A DNA stretch of 64,000 nucleotides from Pseudokineococcus marinus (GTDB taxonomy: Bacteria; Actinomycetota; Actinomycetes; Actinomycetales; Quadrisphaeraceae), in contig NZ_JBBHZZ010000001.1 of NCBI RefSeq assembly GCF_037482405.1, positions 682,001 through 746,000 on the forward strand, given 5' to 3'. Below the pieces are notes generated by a model. That model saw only the letters and a program-made list of their open reading frames with translations, did not search any database and was not told where the DNA came from. Shown one piece after another: positions 7,304 to 15,585 of the stretch. Numbering within the stretch: position 1 is the stretch's first letter; the number at the start of each line of letters is the position of its first letter. Made by a program: the position numbers and the translations under genes.

Positions 7304-9939
7304 GGGCCGCCGACGCCGGCCCCGGCGCGCACCGGGGCGCCGCGCCCGGCACCCGGCGCCGCGGCGTCGCGTCCCCGCTCCTCGCTCGCGCCCCGCTCGC
7401 CGCTCGTGCCGGCGCCCCGCGCCTCCTCGCGCGCCTGCGCGGCCACGTCCTGGCCCGCGGCGCCGGGGCCGGAGGAGACGCGCTCCACCCCGGAGCCGTC
7501 GGCGGCGGCCTGGCCCTGGCCGTCCCCCTGGCCGCCGCCGTTGCCGCCGCCGTTCCCCTGGCCGCCGCCGTTGCCGCCGCCGTTCCCCTGGCCGCCGCCG
7601 TTGCCGCCGCCGTTCCCCTGGCCGCCGCCGTTGCCGCCGCCGTTCCCCTGGCCGCCGCCGTTGCCGCCGCCGTTCCCCTGGCCGCCGCCGTTGCCGCCGC
7701 CGTTCCCCTGGCCGCCGCCGTTGCCGCCGCCGTTCCCCTGGCCGCCGCCGTTGCCGCCGCCGTTCCCCTGGCCGCCGCCGTTGCCGCCGCCGTTCCCCTG
7801 GCCGCCGCCGTTGCCGCCGCCGTTCCCCTGGCCGCCGCCGTTGCCGCCGCCGTTCCCCTGGCCGCCGCCGTTGCCGCCGCCGTTCCCCTGGCCGCCGCCG
7901 TTGCCGCCGCCGTTCCCCTGGCCGCCGCCGTTGCCGCCGCCGTTCCCCTGGCCGCCGCCGTTGCCGCCGCCGTTCCCCTGGCCGCCGCCGTTGCCGCCGC
8001 CGTTCCCCTGGCCGCCGCCGTTGCCGCCGCCGTTCCCCTGGCCGCCGCCGTTGCCGCCGCCGTTCCCCTGGCCGCCGCCGTTGCCGCCGCCGTTCCCCTG
8101 GCCGCCGCCGTTGCCGCCGCCGTTCCCCTGGCCGCCGCCGTTGCCGCCGCCGTTCCCCTGGCCGCCGCCGTTGCCGCCGCCGTTCCCCTGGCCGCCGCCG
8201 TTGCCGCCGCCGTTCCCCTGGCCGCCGCCGTTGCCGCCGCCGTTCCCCTGGCCGCCGCCGTTGCCGCCGCCGTTCCCCTGGCCGCCGCCGTTGCCGCCGC
8301 CGTTCCCCTGGCCGCCGCCGTTGCCGCCGCCGTTCCCCTGGCCGCCGCCGTTCCCCTGGCTGCCACCGTCACCGTCACCGGTGCCCTGCCCGGTGCTGCC
8401 GCCCTGGCCGCCGGGGGCCGCACCTCCGGCGTCCGTCGCGCTGCCGTCCCCGGTGGGTGTCGTCTCCGCGGGCTCGGGCGCCGGCGTCGTCTCCTCCTCG
8501 GTGGGCTGCGGCGCCGGCGTCGTCTCCTCCGGCGCGGGCGCCTGCGTCGTCTCGGGGGTCTCCGCGTAGGTGACGACGAGCTGCTGGTCGGTCGACAGGT
8601 CGCCCTCGGGGCTGACGTCGAGCACCGTCAGCGGGTCCTCCTCGCTCGTGGCCTGGGCCCGCGAGGTGACGCGGAAGCCGAGCTCCTGCAGCTCGCTGAG
8701 CACGTCGTCGAGCGGCCGGCCGACGTAGTCGTCCGCGTCGACCTCGACGGTCTCCTCCGAGGGCGTGGGCGACGGCGAGGGGGTCGGCGTCGAGGCGCTG
8801 GGCGACGGCGAGGCGGAGGGCACCGGGTCGGGCTCCGCGCCGTCGCCCTGCGCGAGCACCCAGACGAGGCCGGCGAGGGCCCCGACGAGCAGCAGGACGA
8901 GCAGCACGACGAGCGGCGTGCGCGAGCGCCCGCCCCCGGAGGTCGGCTCCTGCTGCCCCGGTCGCGGGCCGGGCACGGGCGCGGCGGGCACCGGCGGGGT
9001 GACGGGGCCCTGCACCCGGGTGGCCGTCGTCGGGGCCTGCGCGGGCATCGCCGTGGTGGTCGCAGCGGCCGCCGCGCCCCCGAGCAGGCCGGCGGCGACG
9101 AGCGCCCGGTGCGCGCCGGCCTCGTCGCCGCGGCCAAGGGCCGCGGCCACGGCGGCGAGCTGGCTGCCGTCGGCGGGGCGGCGCGCCGGGTCCTTGCGCA
9201 GGCAGACCTCGACGAGCTCGCGCACGCCGTCCGGCACGTGGTCGGGCAGCGGCGGCGGTGCGTCGTTGACCTGGGCCATCGCCACGGCCACCTGCGAGTC
9301 GCCCGTGAAGGGCCGCTCGCCCGTGAGCATCTCGTGGGCCACGACCCCGAGGGCGTAGACGTCGCTGGCGGGCAGCGCGGGCCGCCCCATCGCCTGCTCC
9401 GGCGCGAGGTACTGGGCGGTGCCCATGACCTGGCCCGTGCGGGTCAGGGGCGCCTGGTCGCCCGCCCGGGCGATGCCGAAGTCGGTGACCTTGACGTCCC
9501 CGTCGGGGGTGATGAGGAGGTTGCCCGGCTTGACGTCGCGGTGGACGACGCCGGCGGCGTGCGCCGCGCCCAGGCCCGAGGCGGCCTGGGCCATGACGCG
9601 CACGGCGCGCAGCGGGTCCATCGGCCCCTCGCGGGCGATGAGGTCGGACAGGGGCGCGCCGGGCACGAGCTCCATGACGAGGTACGCCGAGCCCTCGACC
9701 TCGCCGTAGTCGTAGACGCCGGCGATGTTCGGGTGCGACAGCCCCGCGGAGTGGCGGGCCTCGGCGCGGAAGCGCTCGAGGAAGCCGGGGTCGCCGGTGA
9801 ACTCCTCCTTGAGGATCTTCACCGCGACCTCGCGGCCGAGGACCTCGTCGCGCGCGGCCCACACCTCGCCCATGCCGCCGACCGCGACCCGGTCGACCAG
9901 CTCGTAGCGCCCGAGCACGTCACCCGCGGAGGGCCTCAT
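7300..9939 (-). CDS. pknA: PknA-like Ser/Thr kinase with giant extracellular Gly/Asn/Gln repeat
   Basis: 879 residues, ATG 9939 overlapping the pbpA stop (ATGA). The kinase domain (about 10-275) is intact: GGMGEVWAARD, VAVKIL, HRDVKPGNLL, VTDFGIAR and GTAQYLAPEQ. After a Pro/Ala linker comes one transmembrane helix (about 339-363). A single PASTA-like domain lies at about 399-456. A Thr/Pro/Glu stretch and then 27 perfect copies of QGNGGGNGGG follow (about residues 527-803), with a last non-repeated tail of about 75 residues. Typical PknA is about 430-550 residues and lacks such a tail. It sits in the wall-synthesis operon and probably acts with PknB; the role of the repeat is unknown. Confidence 0.92.
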   Translation of the reverse strand: MRPSAGDVLGRYELVDRVAVGGMGEVWAARDEVLGREVAVKILKEEFTGDPGFLERFRAEARHSAGLSHPNIAGVYDYGEVEGSAYLVMELVPGAPLSDLIAREGPMDPLRAVRVMAQAASGLGAAHAAGVVHRDVKPGNLLITPDGDVKVTDFGIARAGDQAPLTRTGQVMGTAQYLAPEQAMGRPALPASDVYALGVVAHEMLTGERPFTGDSQVAVAMAQVNDAPPPLPDHVPDGVRELVEVCLRKDPARRPADGSQLAAVAAALGRGDEAGAHRALVAAGLLGGAAAAATTTAMPAQAPTTATRVQGPVTPPVPAAPVPGPRPGQQEPTSGGGRSRTPLVVLLVLLLVGALAGLVWVLAQGDGAEPDPVPSASPSPSASTPTPSPSPTPSEETVEVDADDYVGRPLDDVLSELQELGFRVTSRAQATSEEDPLTVLDVSPEGDLSTDQQLVVTYAETPETTQAPAPEETTPAPQPTEEETTPAPEPAETTPTGDGSATDAGGAAPGGQGGSTGQGTGDGDGGSQGNGGGQGNGGGNGGGQGNGGGNGGGQGNGGGNGGGQGNGGGNGGGQGNGGGNGGGQGNGGGNGGGQGNGGGNGGGQGNGGGNGGGQGNGGGNGGGQGNGGGNGGGQGNGGGNGGGQGNGGGNGGGQGNGGGNGGGQGNGGGNGGGQGNGGGNGGGQGNGGGNGGGQGNGGGNGGGQGNGGGNGGGQGNGGGNGGGQGNGGGNGGGQGNGGGNGGGQGNGGGNGGGQGNGGGNGGGQGNGGGNGGGQGNGGGNGGGQGNGGGNGGGQGNGGGNGGGQGDGQGQAAADGSGVERVSSGPGAAGQDVAAQAREEARGAGTSGERGASEERGRDAAAPGAGRGAPVRAGAGVGGP
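7531..8359. repeat. 27 perfect 30-bp tandem repeats in pknA
   Basis: 27 identical copies of a 30-bp unit run from 7531 to 8340, with a partial copy to about 8359. The unit is in frame and encodes QGNGGGNGGG on the minus strand. I see no substitution between copies, so even synonymous positions are uniform. The copy number may be mis-assembled if the data are short reads. Confidence 0.97.
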
Positions 9940-11420
9940 CGTCCGATCACCGCTTCCACCACCTGGCGCGCGATCGGCGCCGCCGTCCGGCCGCCGGAGG
10001 CCTCGCTGCCGGCGTCACCACCGTTCTCCACGACCACCGCCACCGCGACCTGCGGGTCCTGCGCCGGGGCGAAGGCCGTGAACCACGCGTGCGGGTCCTC
10101 CGGGGAGCCGTCGCCGTCCGTGTCGCCCACCTCCGCCGTCCCCGACTTGCCGGCGACGTCGACGCCGCTGATCTGCGCCGCGGTGCCCGTCCCGTCCTGG
10201 ACGACGAGCTCCATCATCTCCGTGAGCGCCGCGGCCGTGTCCTCCGACATCGCGCGGCCCAGCTCGCGGGGCTCCGGCGCGTCGACGACGGACAGGTCCT
10301 CGGCGTTGACCGAGGCGACCATCTGCGGCGCCATGAGCACGCCGTCGTTGGCGACGGCCGCGCTCACCATGGCCACCTGCAGCGGGGTCACGCGCACGCT
10401 CCCCTGGCCGATGGCCGCGAGGGCGCGCTGGGGCTCGTCGAGGTCCTCGGGGTAGGTGCTCGGCGTCACGCGCAGCGGCACCTGCAGGGCCCGGCCGAAG
10501 CCGAGCTCGGCCGCCTCGTCGGCGACGGCGCCGTCGGGGAGCGAGAGGCCCAGGGAGCCGAAGGCGGTGTTGCACGAGATGCGCAGCGCGTCGGCGAGGG
10601 ACACCTCGTCGCCGGGACCGCAGGCCTCGCCGCTGACGTTCGGCAGCGAGATCGTCGTCAGGGGCAGGGGCAGCTCGGCGGGGCCCGGCAGCACCGACTG
10701 GGGCGTGTAGTCGCCCGTCTCGAGGGCCGCCGCGGCCGTCACGAGCTTGAAGACCGACCCCGGCGGGTACAGGTCGCCCGCGACGGCCCGGTTGACCAGC
10801 GGGTCGGTGTCGTCCTCGAGCAGCCGCGCGTAGGCCTGGCGCACCTGCTCGGTGTCGAGGGAGGCCAGCTCGCCCGGGTCGTAGGACGGCGAGGAGACCA
10901 TCGCCAGCACCCGGCCCGTGCTCGGCTCGAGGGCGACGACGGCGCCGCGCTGGTCGCCGAGGGCCGCCGCCGCGGCCTCCTGGACCTCGGGCTGCAGCGT
11001 CAGCTCGACGGAGGCGCCGGAGGGCTCTCGGCCGGTGACGAGGTCGGACAGGCGGCGGTAGAAGAGCTCGTCCGCCGTGCCCGCCAGCAGGGAGCCGAGG
11101 GCGTCCTCGACGCCCGTGGCGCCGTAGACGACGGAGTAGAAGCCCGTGACGTGCGCCCACGTCGCGGCGGACGGGGCGCCGGGGTACGTGCGGCGGTAGG
11201 CGATGGGTCCCTCGGCCGGCACGGACTCGGCGAGGACCTCGCCCGTCGCGGCGGTGATGGGCCCGCGGTCGCGGCCGAGCTCGGCGAGCAGCGTCCGGGA
11301 GTTGCGCGGGTCGTCGCGCAGGTCACCGGCGTCGACGAACTGCACCCAGGTCGCGCTGCCGAGCAGCAGGGCGAAGAGGAGGGCGACGACGAGGGAGAGG
11401 CGGCGCAGCGGGGTGTTCAC
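9936..11420 (-). CDS. pbpA: Class B penicillin-binding protein PbpA
   Basis: 494 residues from GTG 11420, overlapping the rodA stop. A short cytoplasmic tail and one N-terminal membrane helix (RLSLVVALLFALLLGSATW) are followed by a PBP dimerisation region and the transpeptidase domain. All three active-site motifs are present: SVFK (in YPPGSVFKLVTA), SCN (in ISCNTAFG) and KSGT (in VAGKSGTAEVG). The enzyme cross-links stem peptides on the outer face of the membrane, in partnership with the SEDS glycosyltransferase encoded just upstream. In mycobacteria PknB phosphorylates PbpA, consistent with the shared operon. Confidence 0.95.
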   Translation of the reverse strand: MNTPLRRLSLVVALLFALLLGSATWVQFVDAGDLRDDPRNSRTLLAELGRDRGPITAATGEVLAESVPAEGPIAYRRTYPGAPSAATWAHVTGFYSVVYGATGVEDALGSLLAGTADELFYRRLSDLVTGREPSGASVELTLQPEVQEAAAAALGDQRGAVVALEPSTGRVLAMVSSPSYDPGELASLDTEQVRQAYARLLEDDTDPLVNRAVAGDLYPPGSVFKLVTAAAALETGDYTPQSVLPGPAELPLPLTTISLPNVSGEACGPGDEVSLADALRISCNTAFGSLGLSLPDGAVADEAAELGFGRALQVPLRVTPSTYPEDLDEPQRALAAIGQGSVRVTPLQVAMVSAAVANDGVLMAPQMVASVNAEDLSVVDAPEPRELGRAMSEDTAAALTEMMELVVQDGTGTAAQISGVDVAGKSGTAEVGDTDGDGSPEDPHAWFTAFAPAQDPQVAVAVVVENGGDAGSEASGGRTAAPIARQVVEAVIGR

Positions 11421-12802
11421 ACCGTCCTCACGATCTGCGTCTCGCTCGTCGCGGGCCCGGGGGGCGCCGGGGCCGGCGTCGGGGCGGGGCGGCGCGCGGC
11501 GTCGGAGATGCGCAGCAGGAGGCCGATGATGATCCAGTTCGTCAGCAGGGAGGAGCCGCCGGCGGCGAGGAACGGCATGGTGAGGCCGGTGAGGGGGATG
11601 ACCCGCAGGACGCCCCCGGCGACGACGAAGCACTGCAGCGCGACGGTGAAGGCGAGGCCGCCCGCGAGGAGCTTGCCGAAGCCGTCGCGCACGCCGATGG
11701 CCGTCCGCAGCCCGCGCTCGACGAGGACGAGGTAGAGCGCCAGCACCGCGAAGAGACCGGCGAGCCCCAGCTCCTCCCCGAGGCTCGCGAGCACGAAGTC
11801 GCTGTTGGCGAAGGGGACGATGTCGGGCCGGCCGCGTCCGAGGCCCGTGCCCGTGAGGCCGCCGTTGGCGAGGCCGAACAGGCCCTGGACGAGCTGGTAG
11901 CTGCCGCCGGCGGCGCGGTCGTAGACCTCCGGGTCGAAGGGGTCGAGCCAGCCGGAGACGCGCTGCTGCACGTGGCCGAAGAGCTGGTAGGCGACGTACG
12001 CGCCGCCCGCGAAGAGCACCAGGCCGATGGCGATCCAGCTGACCCGCTCCGTCGCGAGGTAGAGCACGGCGACGAAGAGCCCGAAGAAGAGCAGCGACGT
12101 GCCGAGGTCCCGCTGCAGGACGAGGACGCCGACGCTGCCGGCCCAGGCGACGAGGATCGGCCCGAGGTCGCGGCCCCGGGGCAGCCGCAGACCGAGCACG
12201 CGGCGCCCGGCGAGGGAGAGCGTGTCGCGGGCCGTGACGAGGTAGCCGGCGAAGAACACCGCCAGGGTGATCTTGGCGATCTCGCCGGGCTGGAAGGAGA
12301 GCGGGCCGACGCCGATCCAGATGCGCGCCCCGTTGATGGTGCGGCCGAGCACGGGCAGCAGCGGCAGGAGCAGCAGGACGAGGCTCGCCGCCATGGCGAC
12401 GAACGTGTACCGGCGCAGGAGCCGGTGGTCGCGCAGGGCCACGACGACCACGGTCGCCGCGACCACGCCGATGGCCGACCACAGCAGCTGCCGCGGCGCC
12501 TGCGCGGACCCCTCGGCGAGGTCGAGCCGGTGGATGACGGCCAGCCCGAGGCCGTTGAGCGCGACCGCCACGGGCAGGAGCACCGGGTCGGCGTAGGGCG
12601 CCCGCCACCGCAGGACGCCGTGGACGACGAGCGCCAGCGCGGCGAGGCCCCCGCCGTACTGCGGCAGGCCCGCGCTCCACTCCCCGTCGACCCCGAGGCC
12701 GACCATGCCGTAGGCGAGCACGGCCACGCCGACGGCGAGGACGAGGAGCAGCAGCTCGGTGCCGCGGCGGCTGCGCGCGGCGTGCTGGGTGACGACGGCC
12801 AC
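11417..12802 (-). CDS. rodA: SEDS-family peptidoglycan glycosyltransferase RodA/FtsW
   Basis: 461 residues from GTG 12802. It is a polytopic membrane protein with about ten or more hydrophobic segments. SEDS hallmarks include GRTINGARIWIGVGPLSFQP, the QRDLGTSLLFF segment, and the C-terminal VIPLTGLTMPFLAAGGSS followed by LTNWIIIGLLLR. SEDS proteins polymerise lipid II into glycan strands and pair with a class B PBP, here the next gene. Its start is 4 nt from the pstP stop and its stop overlaps the pbpA start. By synteny it is RodA rather than the divisome FtsW, but sequence alone does not settle that. Confidence 0.94.
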   Translation of the reverse strand: MAVVTQHAARSRRGTELLLLVLAVGVAVLAYGMVGLGVDGEWSAGLPQYGGGLAALALVVHGVLRWRAPYADPVLLPVAVALNGLGLAVIHRLDLAEGSAQAPRQLLWSAIGVVAATVVVVALRDHRLLRRYTFVAMAASLVLLLLPLLPVLGRTINGARIWIGVGPLSFQPGEIAKITLAVFFAGYLVTARDTLSLAGRRVLGLRLPRGRDLGPILVAWAGSVGVLVLQRDLGTSLLFFGLFVAVLYLATERVSWIAIGLVLFAGGAYVAYQLFGHVQQRVSGWLDPFDPEVYDRAAGGSYQLVQGLFGLANGGLTGTGLGRGRPDIVPFANSDFVLASLGEELGLAGLFAVLALYLVLVERGLRTAIGVRDGFGKLLAGGLAFTVALQCFVVAGGVLRVIPLTGLTMPFLAAGGSSLLTNWIIIGLLLRISDAARRPAPTPAPAPPGPATSETQIVRTV

Positions 12803-12805
12803 GGC

Positions 12806-14218
12806 TCAGCCCTCCCCGTCCAGGGCGGCGCAGCCCGCGGGCACGTCCTCGCCGGCGGCGTCGTCGTCCGCAGCGGTCGACGTCGGCGTCGGGGAGGCGG
12901 TCGCCCCGGCGGTCGGTGCGGCTGTCGGTGCGGCGGTGGCGGCTCCGGCGGTGGGCGCCGCCGTCGGGGACGGCTCCGGCTCCGGGGAGGGCGCGGGGCA
13001 CGCCTGGCCCAGCAGCGTCGCGACGACCCGTCGGGCCGCGGCGAGGTCGTCGACGGTGATGCCCTCGCTGACGGCGCCGCGGGAGACGGGGCGCAGGTCG
13101 CCGAGGTCGAGCCCGGCCTCCTCGACGACGGAGGACAGGCGCAGGGGACCGACGTCCTGCGGGAGGCCGCGGAAGACGGCGACGCGGCCGTCGGCGTCGG
13201 CGCCGACGAAGTACTGGTCCTGGCTCCAGCGCCACGCGGCGAGGACGCCGGCGACGAGGACGGCGAGGACCACGGCGCCGGCGAGCACGCGGGGCCAGGG
13301 GCCGCGACGGCGCCCGCCCCCCGCCGCGAGCGCCCCGGCGGCGCCGGCGGCCCCGCCGGTCCCGTCGTCCCCCGCGGGCGCCGGGCGGCCGAGGGCGGCC
13401 CCGCGGGCGGCGGGCGACGTCGCGTCGCCGGTGGGACGCGCGTGCTCGGCGGCGGCGGCGCCGACGACGGCCGTGTGGTCGGGCGGCGCGGTGCCGACGT
13501 CGACGACGTCGGCCACGACGACGGTGACGTTGTCGGAGCCGCCGCCGCGCAGCGCGAGCTGCACGAGGAGGTCGGCGCACTCGCCGACGTCGGGCACGCC
13601 CGTGAGCGCCTCGCGCAGCGTCGCGTGCCCGACCATCCCGGACAGGCCGTCCGAGCACAGGAGCCAGCGGTCGCCGGTGCGCGCCTCGCGGACCGAGGTG
13701 TCGAGCTCCTGGCTGGAGTCGATGTCGCCGAGGACGCGCAGGAGCACCGACCGCTGCGGGTGGTGCTCGGCCTCCTCGGCGGTGATGCGGCCCTCGTCGA
13801 CGAGGTGCTGGACGAACGTGTGGTCGTGGGTGACCTGGGCGAGCTCGCCGTCGCGGAGCACGTACGCGCGGCTGTCGCCGATGTGGGCCAGCGCCAGGCG
13901 GTCCCCGCTGCGCAGCAGCGCCGTGACCGTCGTGCCCATGCCGGCGAGGGCCGGCTCCTCCCGCACGCGCTCGGACAGGCGGGCGGAGGCCCGCCGCACG
14001 GCCTCCTCGAGGTGCCCCAGGGCGTCGGCGCCGTGCGACTCGCCCTCGAGCCGGCTCAGCTCGGCCACCGCGATGGAGGAGGCGACGTCCCCGCCGGCGT
14101 GCCCGCCCATGCCGTCGGCGACGACGAGCAGGTGCGGCCCCACGTAGGCCGAGTCCTGGTTCGAGGACCGGACGAGGCCGACGTCGGAGCGCGCGGCGTA
14201 GCGCAGGGCGGTGGCCAC
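12806..14218 (-). CDS. pstP: PP2C-type Ser/Thr phosphatase PstP
   Basis: 470 residues from GTG 14218. The catalytic domain begins ALRYAARSDVGLVRSSNQDS and has the metal-binding ADGMGGHAGGDVAS, plus MGTTVTALL, LAHIGDSRAYVLRDG, WLLCSDGLSGMV and GGSDNVTVVV, all PPM-family motifs. A long Ala/Pro/Gly linker, a membrane helix (VLAGAVVLAVLVAGVLAAW) and an extracytoplasmic region with a Ser/Thr/Pro/Ala-rich tail follow. PstP reverses PknA/PknB phosphorylation of division, wall and FHA proteins. The start leaves a 4-nt gap after fhaB. The ribosome-binding site is weak, in keeping with translational coupling. Confidence 0.94.
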   Translation of the reverse strand: MATALRYAARSDVGLVRSSNQDSAYVGPHLLVVADGMGGHAGGDVASSIAVAELSRLEGESHGADALGHLEEAVRRASARLSERVREEPALAGMGTTVTALLRSGDRLALAHIGDSRAYVLRDGELAQVTHDHTFVQHLVDEGRITAEEAEHHPQRSVLLRVLGDIDSSQELDTSVREARTGDRWLLCSDGLSGMVGHATLREALTGVPDVGECADLLVQLALRGGGSDNVTVVVADVVDVGTAPPDHTAVVGAAAAEHARPTGDATSPAARGAALGRPAPAGDDGTGGAAGAAGALAAGGGRRRGPWPRVLAGAVVLAVLVAGVLAAWRWSQDQYFVGADADGRVAVFRGLPQDVGPLRLSSVVEEAGLDLGDLRPVSRGAVSEGITVDDLAAARRVVATLLGQACPAPSPEPEPSPTAAPTAGAATAAPTAAPTAGATASPTPTSTAADDDAAGEDVPAGCAALDGEG

Positions 14219-14222
14219 GCCG

Positions 14223-14720
14223 CTACCGCCGCAGCTCGAGGACGGTGCGGCCGATGCGCAGCTGCGCGCCCGCCTCGACCGGCGCGGGCGCGCCCAGCGG
14301 CTCCCGGCCGAGCAGCGTGCCGTTCGTCGAGCCCAGGTCCTCGACCCACCAGCGCCCGTCGCGCGGGAAGAGGCGCAGGTGGCGCCCCGAGGCGTAGTCG
14401 TCCTCGAGGACGAGCGAGCAGTCCGGGGAGCGGCCCACGAGGACGGGCGCGGAGCCGAGTGCCAGGCCCGTCCCCCGCAGGGGGCCCTCGACGACGACGA
14501 CCTGCCGCGGCACGGTGCGGTCCTCCGGCGGCGGGGCCGGTCGGTCGTCGCGCGCCGCCCGCGGCGGGCGGCCCGCACCGGCGGGTCGCCCCTCCGACGG
14601 GCGCGGGACGACGCGGGTGCCGAAGACGTCGCGCCGCAGGACGCCGACCACGGCGAGCACGAGCACCCACAGGAGCACGAGGAGCCCGAGGCGCAGGACG
14701 GTGTAGGTGAGCTCGCTCAC
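14223..14720 (-). CDS. fhaB: FHA-domain protein FhaB (FipA-like)
   Basis: 165 residues from GTG 14720, overlapping the fhaA stop. One N-terminal membrane helix (RLGLLVLLWVLVLAVVGVL) and a basic, Pro-rich linker precede an FHA domain with VLVGRSPDCSLVL, the phospho-Thr-binding SGRH, and DLGSTNGT. FHA domains bind phosphothreonine, so the protein is a membrane-tethered reader of PknA/PknB output. In mycobacteria the orthologue FipA links phosphorylation to FtsZ/FtsQ at the septum. Confidence 0.93.
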   Translation of the reverse strand: MSELTYTVLRLGLLVLLWVLVLAVVGVLRRDVFGTRVVPRPSEGRPAGAGRPPRAARDDRPAPPPEDRTVPRQVVVVEGPLRGTGLALGSAPVLVGRSPDCSLVLEDDYASGRHLRLFPRDGRWWVEDLGSTNGTLLGREPLGAPAPVEAGAQLRIGRTVLELRR

Positions 14721-15454
14721 CGGGCGGCCCCCGTCGTCCCGGTGCCGTCGTCGTCCCGGCGGCGGGTGCGGTCGCGGCTGGAGAAGGTGATGCGGGTGCG
14801 CCCGATGCTCACCACGGCGCCGTCGACGAGGGGGCCGGCGTCGACCCGGCGACCGTCGACGTAGGTGCCGTTGGTCGAGCCGAGGTCGCGCACGCTCGCC
14901 CGGCCGCCGTCGAGGCGGATCTCGACGTGCCGCCGCGAGACGCCCGGGTCGTCGACGACGACGTCGGACTCGCTGCCCCGCCCGATGACGGTGGAGCGGC
15001 CCGTGAGCTGGTAGCGCGTGCCGTCGACGTCGACCACGGGGTGCTCGGGCGTCGCCGTCGCCGCGGTGGCGGGGGCGATGGACCCCTTGACCCGCGCGCT
15101 GCGGACGGTGAAGACGCCCGTCTCGAGGTCGTCGTCGCGCTCGAAGGCGACCGAGACGGGGCCGAGGAAGGAGTAGTGCTGGGTGCGGGCGTGCTCGGTG
15201 ACGGCGTCGGCCAGCTCCTCGCCGAGGGCGTCGTCCCACGTGGCGATGCGCTCGTGGTCCGAGGGGCCCAGGGCCACGGTGAAGGCGTTGGGGACGAGCG
15301 TGCGCTCGCGGCTGAGGACCTGGGCGGAGGTGTCGGTCTCCCGGCGCAGGGCGCTCGCGAGCTCGACCGGCTGCACCTCGCTCTTGAAGGCTCGGGCGAA
15401 GACGCCGTTGACGGCGCGCTCGATGCGCTTCTCGAAGCGGTCGAGGACTCCCAC
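14717..15454 (-). CDS. fhaA: FHA-domain protein FhaA with DUF3662 N-terminus
   Basis: 245 residues from GTG 15454, chosen for its strong AGGAGGGAGG ribosome-binding site. The N-terminal DUF3662 domain (VGVLDRFEKRIERAVNGVFARAF, then VQPVELASALRRE and the YSFLGPVSV strand) is typical of FhaA. A linker leads to a C-terminal FHA domain with TVIGRGSESDVVV, VSRRHVEI and DLGSTNGTYV. FhaA binds PknB and the phosphorylated pseudokinase domain of MviN/MurJ in mycobacteria, limiting peptidoglycan precursor export. It is the first gene of the seven-gene minus-strand operon. Confidence 0.95.
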   Translation of the reverse strand: MGVLDRFEKRIERAVNGVFARAFKSEVQPVELASALRRETDTSAQVLSRERTLVPNAFTVALGPSDHERIATWDDALGEELADAVTEHARTQHYSFLGPVSVAFERDDDLETGVFTVRSARVKGSIAPATAATATPEHPVVDVDGTRYQLTGRSTVIGRGSESDVVVDDPGVSRRHVEIRLDGGRASVRDLGSTNGTYVDGRRVDAGPLVDGAVVSIGRTRITFSSRDRTRRRDDDGTGTTGAAR

Positions 15455-15515
15455 GCCGGCCTCCCTCCTGCCCGTCCGCTGCCGCACCTGCTCGGCGGCG
15501 ATCGCCTGGCGCGCC

Positions 15516-15521
15516 ACCCTA
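15516..15521 (-). promoter_or_regulatory. Candidate -10 element of the fhaA-pknB operon
   Basis: TAGGGT on the minus strand, about 62 nt upstream of the fhaA start in the 131-bp gap after the ABC transporter gene. It matches TANNNT. I see no clear -35. Confidence 0.35.
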
Positions 15522-15585
15522 GCGACGACGTCCCACGGCACCGGGCGGCCACGCGGGGCGGCCCCGGACGGCGGCGGGTCCGCGG

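Noticed and set aside
7531..8359. Possible CRISPR array because of regular repeats
   Set aside because: Units are contiguous with no spacers and lie in frame inside a coding gene, so it is a tandem protein repeat.
7138..10455. A very long plus-strand open frame across the kinase genes with a PLPPP/AAVAA-type repeat
   Set aside because: It is the complement of the pknA repeat and kinase frames. Its codon-position bias and lack of any domain show that it is a shadow of the minus-strand genes.
14223..15239. A longer FhaB starting near 15239
   Set aside because: The added part overlaps fhaA in another frame and is Arg/Pro-rich. GTG 14720 gives the normal membrane helix at the N-terminus.
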